The notes: generated by a model from the letters alone, not told the origin. A stretch of 64,000 nucleotides of DNA from Bacteroidaceae bacterium (GCA_021768245.1 JAETNO010000005.1:62001-126000), one strand, 5' to 3'. Counted from the first letter of the stretch, positions 18,475 to 26,244 are shown. Translations and numbers: made by a program.

Positions 18475-19368
18475 ATGGACGACAAGCATGCCGACACTAA
18501 AAGATGGCTCAAGGGCATACCCTACGAGGTGGCTTTCTGGCGCAGTTACTATGCTAACCGGCGCCGGCGCGCCGACCTTTTCTCATGGTCGCTTTTCGGA
18601 AAGGCATGCAGTCTCGACAATTTCGATATCGACGCTTTCATCGGTTCTTGGCCCGATAGCAACCCCTTGATTCTTGATGTCGGCTGTGCCCTCAGCTATG
18701 CTTTCGGCAATATAATCAATGGCGAAGAAGCGAGGGTGGAATATGTAGACCCTCTCGCCCCTTTCTACAACCGCATCCTTGACGACTATGGTATCGAACG
18801 TCCCCGCATAAAATTCGGCATGGTCGAGCAGCTGTCGGCCTCCTATCCCGAAGGAAGTGCGGCTTTCATCCACATACGCAACGCCCTTGACCATTGCGCC
18901 GACCCTATGGAAGGAATCCTTCAGAGCATTAAATCCCTGAAGGTCGGGGGAGTCCTGTATCTTAATCATTTCCGCAACGAGGCCGTACGCGAGGCCTATC
19001 GCGGGTTCCATCAGTTCAATATCGACGAGCGCGACGGCAAACTCACAATCTGGAATCCACGGGAGAGCATCGACGTAGAAGGAAAAGTGAAAACCTTCGC
19101 CACGGTTGATTGCAGTGTCAGCGACGAAGGGCGCATCATCGCTGTGATAAGGAAAACCGCGCCTGTACCCGACACGCTATGCAATCCTGAAAAAACAGCA
19201 AAAGCCTCCGCCGAGATTATGATAGCCACCGTAGGCCATTTCCATTCTTTTGGTTCTGTAGTGAATTATCAATTTTCACGCCTTACATCGACCATAGGGC
19301 ACCGCCTTATCCGGCTCCTCCCCCTTTCTTCCCTCGAAAAGCTGAAAAGCCTCTTGCGCAAAGGCTGA
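18475..19368 (+). CDS. Class I SAM-dependent methyltransferase
   Basis: A 297-aa protein. ILDVGCALSYAFGN near residue 65 is the SAM-binding motif I, and an acidic end of beta-2 (VEYVDPLAPFY) and the downstream AAFIHIRNALDHCADP fit a Methyltransf_11-type fold. Substrate is unknown; relatives of this size occur in surface-glycan gene sets. The 3' end overlaps the convergent GT10-like gene by 62 bp (19307-19368), so both C-termini are coded on opposite strands of the same DNA. The only other plus-strand gene before 22 kb is DUF2795, and this one has its own -7 box. Confidence 0.75.
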   Translation: MDDKHADTKRWLKGIPYEVAFWRSYYANRRRRADLFSWSLFGKACSLDNFDIDAFIGSWPDSNPLILDVGCALSYAFGNIINGEEARVEYVDPLAPFYNRILDDYGIERPRIKFGMVEQLSASYPEGSAAFIHIRNALDHCADPMEGILQSIKSLKVGGVLYLNHFRNEAVREAYRGFHQFNIDERDGKLTIWNPRESIDVEGKVKTFATVDCSVSDEGRIIAVIRKTAPVPDTLCNPEKTAKASAEIMIATVGHFHSFGSVVNYQFSRLTSTIGHRLIRLLPLSSLEKLKSLLRKG

Positions 19369-20317
19369 CAAGCTTCGCCATACGCATCAAATTGCGATTC
19401 TCGCCGAAAGGCCTCAGCAGGACACGCCGGCGATGATAGTCCCCGGCCTCGCCATAGCGCGGGGCATAACGACAACGCTCCTCAACAATGACAGACAGAA
19501 ATCCTGCCAGACGATCGTCAAAATCGGTCTCACAGTCGCTCAAAAGTTTAGGAGCCCGAAGAATTTTCATATAGGAGTCATTGTCGTTATCTATACGTTT
19601 CAAATCAGCGATGAAGTTATCCATACTGTTATAGTCCGCGATGTTGACAAAGGCCTCGGGATTGAAATCCATTCCGGCATCCGGCGCACCCCAATAGAGC
19701 GGTACTGTTGACGCCACCAGCGGCTCAAGCAACTTTTCAGTGACATAACCTTCCACACGGCTGTTTTCCAATGCGAGATTAAACTTATAGCCTGAAATGA
19801 ACGGGATTTTCTCGTCGACAGGGCCACCCACATTATTACGCCATGGCCCTCCATAGGCGATTGGACGATACGCCTCCACAGCGTCGACAATTTCGACCCG
19901 TCGCGGGTCGCAGTTCCAGTCATTACGCATAAGAAAAGAGCAGAAGGGTCTTTCAGCCAAGCCTTCATCCTCAACCCCATACCGGGGCCGCTTCAATTCA
20001 TCAATCTCATACATCATATATAGCGGATAGCGCAAATGGCGCTTGCCGAAATCAAGACGATGGAAAGATATGGCATAGTCACACTCATTGAAGTCAGGGA
20101 CGTCATTTTCGCCAGTATAGTAAACTTTTATCGCGCTGTCATAATCCAGATGCTTCTGTCCATTGCGTGAATAAAACAATATTTCTGGTTCCTCATCAGA
20201 CGAGGCCGGAATCACCTCCACCCCGTAGCGGGAACGGAGAGCGGAGAGAAACTTATTATCATTTTCATCAAAGCAATCCCAAAAATCGACAAATTTGACA
20301 GTGACAGCCCCATGCAT
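19307..20317 (-). CDS. Glycosyltransferase family 10 (alpha-1,3-fucosyltransferase-like)
   Basis: A 336-aa cytoplasmic or peripheral membrane enzyme. The GT10 donor-binding block is clear around residues 180-240: KFNLALENSRVEGYVTEKL followed by EPLVASTVPLYWGAPDAG. Family members move fucose from GDP-fucose to GlcNAc-containing acceptors, producing Lewis-type or other fucosylated surface glycans. The C-terminal part is basic and lacks the long heptad repeats of Helicobacter enzymes. It starts 42 bp after the GH140-like gene and may share its transcript, although the functions differ. The 62-bp tail overlap with the methyltransferase gene is unusual. Confidence 0.85.
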   Translation of the reverse strand: MHGAVTVKFVDFWDCFDENDNKFLSALRSRYGVEVIPASSDEEPEILFYSRNGQKHLDYDSAIKVYYTGENDVPDFNECDYAISFHRLDFGKRHLRYPLYMMYEIDELKRPRYGVEDEGLAERPFCSFLMRNDWNCDPRRVEIVDAVEAYRPIAYGGPWRNNVGGPVDEKIPFISGYKFNLALENSRVEGYVTEKLLEPLVASTVPLYWGAPDAGMDFNPEAFVNIADYNSMDNFIADLKRIDNDNDSYMKILRAPKLLSDCETDFDDRLAGFLSVIVEERCRYAPRYGEAGDYHRRRVLLRPFGENRNLMRMAKLVSLCARGFSAFRGKKGGGAG

Positions 20318-20359
20318 ACCAAGATAAATCTATAAGTTCTTTATACTTCTATTATTACT

Positions 20360-21826
20360 CTATTCCGTGAGGTCTTTTTTCAACGATGTTTCATGCCGCG
20401 AGGGGAGGGAGGTCATGTCCGGAGTGAGATAGGTCGTTGCCACGTCTGCGGCAATAATCACGAGGTCTTCCCCTTCGGGGGCAGGAGAGTCGAGCGAGAC
20501 GATGCCGTCGGGGTACTTCCCGACATAGTGAAGCGAACCGTCCGAAGGATTCATCCACCACAGATTCTTCTCCTTCCCCGAAATCCGTCCGAGGTCAAGA
20601 GTCATATGACGGCCCGTATGGTTATAGACCATAAGATAGTCAGCTCCACGGGTGGCAAGCAGACGGTCGTAGCGCACACCGTTGTCCTTCACAATAAGGC
20701 TGTCGGCCACGCGTTCGAAATATGGAAAAGCAAGCATAAGTTTCTTAAGATGCCCGAGCTGACGGCGACCTGGGTCGTCCATAGCTTTCCACCATGGCTT
20801 GACATCTCCATCTGCAAAATAGGCGCCCTGTATGCCCGGGCGCACGAACTGCATCACAGCATTGTGGCCATAAGTGTGCCCGCACGACCCGGCGAACACC
20901 GACCAATAGGCATAGCGGCGCACATCCCTGTCAGTCCATCGCAGCTCGTCGGGGAAATGCAGCCCCTGAGGGATATCCTCATAACTCGGCTCGCCGTCAA
21001 GCACCGGCTTCAGAGGCGAATGTACTCTCGCGGAGTCGACATACATCCACACATCCTCTTCCGTTCCGTCAGGAATAGGATAATCCTTATTGCCCATGCG
21101 CTGGCCGTAACGGCGGTGGCCGCTCTGAAATATATTGAAATCCAACCATGGCCGCGAATTGAACCATCGGGCCGAAGTGGTGCGTCCACGGGGATGGAAA
21201 GTCATGAGGTGATTGGGGTCAAGTCCCTTTATCGTGGATGCCAGCGAATCCCATACCTCTGTCTTGACATCCCCCTGGATATCGCCACCGATAATCCATA
21301 TAATGTTAGGGCGCGACGCATAGCGTCGGGCAAGGAACTCCCCATAGGCCCTCGCCTCATCGCAATCCATAAGGCCCCCTTTCACGAGGCCTCCCCATAT
21401 GCATACCATGCCGATATATATCCCCTCCCTTTCCGCCTGGTCGATGATATAGTCAAGATGATTCCAGTAGCCGTATCCACCTACACTGTCGACGGCAGCG
21501 AGATTCCACCCTTCGGGATGTGACATCGCGCCATAGACATTAAAGGAAGGCACGCCGTTGAGCACCTGAATCTGCACCACATTGTAGCCGTCGGCCCCAC
21601 AGCGTTTCAGATAATACGAAGCTTCATCACGGTCGAGACGTTCGGGAAGGAGCCACCCCGTGTCGCCAAGCCAGAAAAAAGGCTCTCCGTCCTCATGGCA
21701 TAGATAAGTGGAGTTGGCCGACACCTGCAAACGCCCGTGGCTCCACGGCTTCACGGCAGCGACAGAAATTCCGGACGACATAAGCACCAGCAGACAGGAT
21801 ATGACAAAAGCTTTGACTGTTCTCAT
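20360..21826 (-). CDS. GH140-like (DUF4038) glycoside hydrolase
   Basis: A 488-aa secreted protein with signal peptide (MRTVKAFVISCLLVLMSSGISVAA). It has the DUF4038 TIM barrel that founded GH140: GEPFFWLGDTGWLLPERLDR near the N-terminus, then WIIGGDIQGD with a likely catalytic Asp, and VLDGEPSYEDI with a likely catalytic Glu. A short C-terminal beta domain follows. The characterised GH140 enzyme cleaves apiose from rhamnogalacturonan II; other DUF4038 proteins may have other specificities. It is not in a PUL here, with only the GT10 gene downstream. Confidence 0.8.
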   Translation of the reverse strand: MRTVKAFVISCLLVLMSSGISVAAVKPWSHGRLQVSANSTYLCHEDGEPFFWLGDTGWLLPERLDRDEASYYLKRCGADGYNVVQIQVLNGVPSFNVYGAMSHPEGWNLAAVDSVGGYGYWNHLDYIIDQAEREGIYIGMVCIWGGLVKGGLMDCDEARAYGEFLARRYASRPNIIWIIGGDIQGDVKTEVWDSLASTIKGLDPNHLMTFHPRGRTTSARWFNSRPWLDFNIFQSGHRRYGQRMGNKDYPIPDGTEEDVWMYVDSARVHSPLKPVLDGEPSYEDIPQGLHFPDELRWTDRDVRRYAYWSVFAGSCGHTYGHNAVMQFVRPGIQGAYFADGDVKPWWKAMDDPGRRQLGHLKKLMLAFPYFERVADSLIVKDNGVRYDRLLATRGADYLMVYNHTGRHMTLDLGRISGKEKNLWWMNPSDGSLHYVGKYPDGIVSLDSPAPEGEDLVIIAADVATTYLTPDMTSLPSRHETSLKKDLTE

Positions 21827-21863
21827 GGTTATGCTTTAAGGGTGAATCATACTTGATATTCCA

Positions 21864-21894
21864 CAAAATTAGCCAAAATATATTCCAAAACAAA
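21864..21894 (-). promoter_or_regulatory. Promoter of the GH140-like gene
   Basis: Minus-strand TAATTTTG (21864-21871) with TTTG at 21891-21894, spaced 19 bp, 38 bp upstream of the ATG. This is a full match to the Bacteroidota consensus. Confidence 0.7.
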
Positions 21895-21988
21895 ATATAC
21901 ACATCCCGACCCCGACATCATCAACCCATACGGAGCATGCCCCGTGCAAAATGCATTTAGAAGATTTAACAAATCGGAGACACATTTC

Positions 21989-22020
21989 GATTGTATATAT
22001 ATAGAAAATGACTACCTTTG
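21989..22020 (+). promoter_or_regulatory. Promoter of the DUF2795 gene
   Basis: TACCTTTG at 22013-22020 with GATTG ending at 21993, 19 bp apart. The ATG at 22086 lies 65 bp downstream. Confidence 0.65.
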
Positions 22021-22085
22021 CGCGCACAAAAAATCAGTGCATAGCAATAAACATAAACAACATATATACAAAACACTTCACCACC

Positions 22086-22307
22086 ATGTATTGGACACTT
22101 GAATTGGCATCAAAGCTTGAAGACGCACCCTGGCCTGCCACCAAGGAAGAACTCATAGACTACGCCATGCGTTCCGGCGCCCCCATGGAAGTAATTGAAA
22201 ACCTCCAGGAGATGGAAGACGAAGGCGACACCTACGAATGTATCGAAGACATCTGGCCCGACTACCCCCAAAAAGAAGACTTCTTCTTCAACGAGGAGGA
22301 ATACTAA
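22086..22307 (+). CDS. DUF2795 family small acidic protein
   Basis: A 73-aa protein with the DUF2795 pattern: WPATKEELIDYAMRSGAP, then VIENLQEMEDEGDTYECIED, and an acidic end. The family is very common in Bacteroidota and has no established function. I start it at ATG 22086 because MYWTLELASKLEDAPW begins the conserved region; the longer frame from 22008 would overlap the promoter. The last codons and stop lie inside a 23-bp sequence (22284-22306) that is repeated exactly at 26222-26244, so the gene end appears to serve as an insertion target. Confidence 0.85.
   Translation: MYWTLELASKLEDAPWPATKEELIDYAMRSGAPMEVIENLQEMEDEGDTYECIEDIWPDYPQKEDFFFNEEEY
22284..22306 (+). repeat. Left copy of the 23-bp direct repeat (attL-like)
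   Basis: The 23 bp running from TTCTTCAACG to GGAATACTA overlap the 3' end of the DUF2795 gene and recur exactly at 26222-26244. Similarity continues for about 75 bp past both copies, through the terminator hairpins, at a lower level. Confidence 0.8.
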
Positions 22308-22342
22308 GGTTTAAAATCCACATAGCCCCACTAATAAACAGT

Positions 22343-22381
22343 GGCCAAACAACGGAATCGTTTGTTTGGCCATTGGTGTTT
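22343..22381 (+). terminator. Terminator of the DUF2795 gene
   Basis: GGCCAAACAA (22343-22352) pairs with TTGTTTGGCC (22362-22371) and is followed by a T-rich run. It lies 36 bp after the stop codon. Confidence 0.8.
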
Positions 22382-22599
22382 TATAGCCCTAAACGATGTG
22401 TTTTGTTTGGCTAAAATCCGGCTTTTTAGAGGAAATCAAGAATTTGTTTGTATATAATTCATGCCCGTTGACCACTTGATGGAATACCCGGAAAATACAA
22501 ACAAATAACGCTATATGTGTAGGACAAAACATTATACCCTTTAGGGAATACCGCCACTTTCTTAATATGGAATATATTTTACACAAAGGCTCTTACTTT
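22382..22599. other. Island left end without genes
   Basis: No credible reading frame, RNA gene or repeat was found between the DUF2795 terminator and the promoter at 22600. The sequence is AT-rich. Confidence 0.4.
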
Positions 22600-22631
22600 C
22601 TTGAAATAGCCAAAAGAATATCCCTAATTTT
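22600..22631 (+). promoter_or_regulatory. Promoter of a decayed island gene
   Basis: TAATTTTG at 22624-22631 with TTG at 22601-22603, about 20 bp apart, 17 bp before the ATG at 22649. The gene it would have served is broken. Confidence 0.5.
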
Positions 22632-22648
22632 GTAGCTCACTTACGAAA

Positions 22649-23023
22649 ATGAGTGAAATTTTAGAAAAACAGCCTTATGATATGAGAGTTTTGGACAGAA
22701 AACTATCTTTCCATCCGAGACCGTCAATGCCTGAACTTTGAAGCGGATGGGGACAGTCGCGACTGGTTTGGAACACAGGTTGCCGAAGGAATGTCGCTTA
22801 GCAAAGTCAGTCTGATATATTCTTCAATAATCCTGGCGATTTGAAATCGCTGAATTTCTTTATGGAGAGGAATAAATTGAAAGAAGCTCTCGTGACTACT
22901 ACAAGTGAAACAGGTTGGAAAGACTTGAATGAAAAGAAAATTTACTTTCTCCCAATAGCATGTTATGCCTACATTGCTGGAGAAAACACGATAAATCAAA
23001 GTAAGTCGTTTTATGGCATCTGA
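22649..23023 (+). pseudogene. Broken gene fragments, original product unknown
   Basis: An ATG at 22649 opens a 30-residue frame (MSEILEKQPYDMRVLDRK...) that ends at TGA 22739-22741. A second frame reads ...LNFEADGDSRDWFGTQVAEG across the middle. A third, from 22802 to 23023, reads ...NNPGDLKSLNFFMERNKLKE and ends ...FLPIACYAYIAGENT. A promoter stands before the first piece and a terminator after the last, so one deleted and frameshifted gene is the simplest reading. The last piece resembles the C-terminal end of a larger protein; I do not recognise the family with any certainty. Confidence 0.4.
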
Positions 23024-23027
23024 ATAA

Positions 23028-23065
23028 AGTCAAAATAAACAGAGATGAATCGACTTATTTTGACT
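23028..23065 (+). terminator. Terminator after the broken island gene
   Basis: Perfect 11-bp inverted repeat AGTCAAAATAA (23028-23038) and TTATTTTGACT (23055-23065), starting 4 bp after the stop at 23021-23023. Confidence 0.6.
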
Positions 23066-23553
23066 ACGCTTGATATTATATTGGTAATAAGTATATTATA
23101 GTTGCAATTTAGTATCGTACATGAATGGTTAAGACTACCTTATGGCGTATAGTTTACAATTAGAGTCCATACATGACGATTTCCATAATGAGATGGCAAG
23201 CGACAGCATCACCTTTTTTAAAACAAGTAACAATTTGTGTCCGGTCTTTAATAATTATGAAAAATGTTGCGCCAATCATCTCAGATAGTCTCAGATGTCG
23301 CGGTTTGTTTTGCAAATAATCATGCATAAGCATCTAAGCATCTGACAATCAATACAAGTCGTACTTTTTAACGAGGAGGAACATTGATATACATCGCTGC
23401 CACTTCAAGACGTTAAGAGCTCATAAACAAGCAATTGGCCAGCAACGGGATGAACTTGTAAATCGCTTTTTGTATCCTTTTGCCGCAAAATAAAACCTGT
23501 CTACCTTCCCTTCAGGCATATGTCTTGACAATTGAAATTCCATATTGGAATAG
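23066..23553. other. Island interior without recognisable genes
   Basis: No frame with a plausible start and length was found on either strand. The stretch contains the short third copy of the repeat core at 23370-23381. Minus-strand frames over 23421-23778 are antisense to the remnant at 23554-23784 and look non-coding. Confidence 0.4.
23370..23381 (+). repeat. Short third copy of the repeat core
   Basis: AACGAGGAGGAA matches positions 7-18 of the 23-bp flanking repeat. It is preceded by a T run, as the right copy is preceded by TTTCTTC. At 12 bp it could be chance, but it divides the island into two compositionally different halves. Confidence 0.45.
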
Positions 23554-23784
23554 CGAAAGCTGCCCGACGAGATTCTGAAGTGTGCCATGTATCTGTTCAT
23601 GGGGTATTTCGATGGCGCAACCCGGTTCGCCCGGTCTTGCGGAGGCGGAGGCAGCGACACATCGCTCCCATGGGGTCGCAAGGAAGATGAAGACGACCGC
23701 CGTTTCGCCTACCGCTGCATGATGCAGGCTCACCAAATGATGAAACCCTCTCAGCCCAAACGCGGTATAGCAGGGCATCTGTGA
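23554..23784 (+). pseudogene. C-terminal remnant, possibly of a mobilization (relaxase-type) protein
   Basis: An open frame runs from just after a TAG at 23551 to TGA at 23782 with no upstream half. It reads KLPDEILKCAMYLFMGYFDG, then a glycine patch SCGGGGS, then WGRKEDEDDRRFAYRC and a basic end KPSQPKRG. The local sequence is clearly richer in G and C than the island around it. The acidic WGR-x-EDEDD patch followed by a basic tail reminds me of C-termini of mobilization proteins on Bacteroidales transferable elements, but this is recognition from memory and weak. The N-terminal part is missing. Confidence 0.35.
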
Positions 23785-23826
23785 AAATTATTTACAATAA
23801 CTACTATATGTTTCACACTTTTTTCG

Positions 23827-23834
23827 TAACTTTG
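23827..23834 (+). promoter_or_regulatory. -7 box upstream of the island gene set
   Basis: TAACTTTG fits TAnnTTTG and lies 129 bp before the ATG at 23964, leaving a leader of about 120 nt. No convincing -33 element. Confidence 0.4.
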
Positions 23835-23963
23835 CAATTATAGGGCAATTGCCTTGCTCTACATTTTGTAAAACTACAGAGCTCATGTTTATATAGTATT
23901 TTAGAATATCGAAATTCTCAGGATGCACAGGAGGCATAACAGCTCTCATTTAAAAATTAAAAT

Positions 23964-24302
23964 ATGTTTGTTACAAAATCAAAAGACGCAATAGGAGGGC
24001 TTTGCTTCCTTGGAATGAAGATTTCGGCATTAATCGCTCAGAACATATCTTTGACGGAAGATGATGTAATCAAAATGTCCGAAGACTATTCTATTATTAA
24101 TTGGTTAGATGCTCAAAATGTAATAAGAGAGTGGGATGTAGATGATAGAAAAATCTTGGCCGAGGAATTGTGCTCTGCCGCCAATGTTTATGACAGCAGA
24201 AAGTTTGTTGCAGAAAACAATGGCATAGCCGTACTCCTCGCAATGATATTCCTTATCATTCAAGGTGGCGGATTTTCCCGTACCATAGACGATATCCACT
24301 AA
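23964..24302 (+). CDS. Hypothetical protein (island gene 1)
   Basis: 112 aa, not recognised. It has a hydrophobic, helical C-terminal stretch (NNGIAVLLAMIFLIIQGGGF) that could be a membrane segment or buried helix. The N-terminal 80 residues are charged and helical, with no signal peptide or cysteine pattern. ATG start and AT-rich codon use match the next two genes, which follow on the same strand at gaps of 64 and 12 bp. The three are probably one transcript. Function unknown. Confidence 0.5.
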   Translation: MFVTKSKDAIGGLCFLGMKISALIAQNISLTEDDVIKMSEDYSIINWLDAQNVIREWDVDDRKILAEELCSAANVYDSRKFVAENNGIAVLLAMIFLIIQGGGFSRTIDDIH

Positions 24303-24366
24303 TTGGAACATCGTTTTAACAGCAAAGTTGTTCTGATTTGCAATACCATATTCAAAGTTAAACAAC

Positions 24367-25266
24367 ATGAAGAAGTATTTGATTCTATTATTTCTCACGT
24401 TATTATCTTGTAATAACCCCAAAAAGGTATGGGATTTTTCAATCGGTGAGTCGAAGGTCGAAGTCGAGTCTACCTTAACAAATAAGGACTATTCATACCA
24501 GAACAACGACGGAAAAATTGAGCTGGAATCCTCAATAACATATCTTGGAATTAAGTGGGATGGTGTCTCTTTTAACTTTGAAAATAATTTTCTGAATTCT
24601 ATATCCTTCCGGATGTTTAAGGGCGAAAAGTTAACTCGTGAACAAAAGAAATATATTGTTGAAGAACTTGACAAAATTTATGGAGAGCATGTAGTAGACA
24701 ATTCAGCCAAAGCTGAGTATGGAACTGTTGCTTGGAAATGGGAAAAAGATAACATAAATGTTCTTTTTACTACAATCTTCAAGAGCCAATTGGCGAGCCT
24801 TATAATTTTTGATGACACTTATAACAACCCGGCAAATTCTTGCGAGTCCAAAACAATTGCTAATTTTAATCCTAAAAAAATATGGATATTTGAAATGGGA
24901 CAACCTGTTAAAGATGCTTTGGATTCAATTAGAAACAACAAGTTAACATTTACAGAAACACAATATCTTTATCGAATAGATTCTCAAATAGAATTTTTGG
25001 GCGTAAACTGGAATACAGTTCGAATTGGTAAAGATAAAATATTAGATGCGATTTTTTTCGATAATGACGCACAAAATATGTTATCGTATTCAGAAAAACA
25101 AGCCTTAATCTCTAAACTTGACGAGCTTTATGGAGCCCATGATTCCGATTCCTCTGTAGCTGGAGGTGATTACACGTGGTATCATTGGTATAAAGGTGGA
25201 GTAAAAGTGACATATGCTCCCATGGAGCATATTGGCGAAACCCTAGAATTTTCTCCAAGTAAATAG
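24367..25266 (+). CDS. Hypothetical lipoprotein with two related halves (island gene 2)
   Basis: A 299-aa protein with a lipoprotein signal (MKKYLILLFLTLLSC, Cys15 lipidated). The mature part is an internal duplication. KVWDFSIGESKVEVESTLTN aligns with KIWIFEMGQPVKDALDSIRN. IEFLGVNWNTV aligns with ITYLGIKWDGV. EELDKIYGEHVVD aligns with SKLDELYGAHDSD. Both halves then end in an aromatic strand (TVAWKWEKDNINVLF and TWYHWYKGGVKVTY). Each half is about 120 residues with an alpha/beta pattern. I do not recognise the family. It sits between two other island genes and is strongly AT-rich compared with the flanks. Confidence 0.65.
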   Translation: MKKYLILLFLTLLSCNNPKKVWDFSIGESKVEVESTLTNKDYSYQNNDGKIELESSITYLGIKWDGVSFNFENNFLNSISFRMFKGEKLTREQKKYIVEELDKIYGEHVVDNSAKAEYGTVAWKWEKDNINVLFTTIFKSQLASLIIFDDTYNNPANSCESKTIANFNPKKIWIFEMGQPVKDALDSIRNNKLTFTETQYLYRIDSQIEFLGVNWNTVRIGKDKILDAIFFDNDAQNMLSYSEKQALISKLDELYGAHDSDSSVAGGDYTWYHWYKGGVKVTYAPMEHIGETLEFSPSK

Positions 25267-25278
25267 CAAATAGATCTT

Positions 25279-26073
25279 ATGAAAAATAATTATAATAACA
25301 TTTCAGAAGGAGCTGCCTCTGAAATATTTCAGACTACATCTAATCACACTGATGAAGTCAACACTCAATCATCTGAGAAAATTATTAATAGTGATACCGC
25401 GAAGGTGTCAGCAGAAGGTATGAATAAGAAAAATCACATAACAACTATACTCAAATCCAAATGGTTGATTATTTCTTTTGTTGTCGTTCTAATTAGTGGA
25501 GTATTAGTTTGGTACATAATAAGCAAATCACTTACTGAAAAAGAATATCAGCAAAACCTCAAAGAGTTTGTCCTTGAATCAGGTAAAGCATCTATGGCTT
25601 CAGCATATATATGCGAAGATCTCCGGTCGATTTGGCATGATTATATTTTTGAAAATAAAGAATATTTCATCAATTCTTCAGGAACGTTCACTCGTTATAG
25701 TTATGATGGAGATGAATATTGTTCGAATTTCAGCGAAGCAGTTAATCGCAAAATAAGATGGAATGAAAAAAATCTTCCTTCAACTATTTTTAAATCTTAT
25801 GAAAAGGCAAAGAGGTTATATAAAGAATTGACACCGCCAATAAGCAAGTACAAAGATATCCATGCATATATTAAACAAATGTTTAAAGCAATGGAAAGAC
25901 TTCATGAATTATCACTCAATCCAACAGGTAATTTATCTACATATTCTAGTGAATGTAACTCAGCAGTAACAGAATATACCTCGGCACTTTCTGACTTAAC
26001 AAACGAATCAAATATAGACTTTTCTGAAATTAATTCAAATACATCCGAGGAAGACGATGAATTTTCAGATTGA
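25279..26073 (+). CDS. Hypothetical single-pass membrane protein (island gene 3)
   Basis: 264 aa. Residues 1-58 are polar and serine/threonine-rich, residues about 61-82 form one membrane helix (WLIISFVVVLISGVLVWYII), and the remaining 180 residues are charged and helical with an acidic end (NTSEEDDEFSD). With no signal peptide and positive charges before the helix (KNHITTILKSKW), the long C-terminal part is probably outside the cytoplasm. It starts 12 bp after the lipoprotein gene, so the two may work together at the envelope. Function unknown. Confidence 0.55.
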   Translation: MKNNYNNISEGAASEIFQTTSNHTDEVNTQSSEKIINSDTAKVSAEGMNKKNHITTILKSKWLIISFVVVLISGVLVWYIISKSLTEKEYQQNLKEFVLESGKASMASAYICEDLRSIWHDYIFENKEYFINSSGTFTRYSYDGDEYCSNFSEAVNRKIRWNEKNLPSTIFKSYEKAKRLYKELTPPISKYKDIHAYIKQMFKAMERLHELSLNPTGNLSTYSSECNSAVTEYTSALSDLTNESNIDFSEINSNTSEEDDEFSD

Positions 26074-26221
26074 CAATTAAATATGACCTATTAGCTTTCA
26101 CATATAGCCATGTTTTTTCTTTCAGATTGTAATGTATCATTTTATCGCCTTTTATCGCAAAATATACTTGCCTATTATAGCACGTAATGACGCAACTAAT
26201 TGGTAATCAGCCACCCAAACT

Positions 26222-26244
26222 TTCTTCAACGAGGAGGAATACTA
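26222..26244 (+). repeat. Right copy of the 23-bp direct repeat (attR-like)
   Basis: Exactly the same 23 bp as 22284-22306, here not in a gene. It is followed by a terminator hairpin similar to that of the DUF2795 gene, so this looks like the displaced or duplicated 3' end of that gene. Confidence 0.8.

Larger units (their letters stand above)
22284..26244. mobile_element. AT-rich accessory island flanked by 23-bp direct repeats
   Basis: About 3.94 kb separates identical 23-bp repeats, the left of which forms the end of the DUF2795 gene. The interior is visibly richer in A and T than either flank. It contains broken gene pieces (22649-23023, 23554-23784) and three genes I cannot assign (23964-26073). 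This is the layout of an integrative element that targets a gene 3' end and remakes it. No integrase, transposase or terminal inverted repeat was seen, so it would now be a non-autonomous remnant. A third, shorter copy of the repeat core at 23370 hints at two successive insertions. The integration mechanism is inferred. Confidence 0.6.

Noticed and set aside
23421..23778. Two overlapping minus-strand frames in the island
   Set aside because: They are antisense to the GC-richer remnant at 23554-23784, which makes better protein sense on the plus strand.
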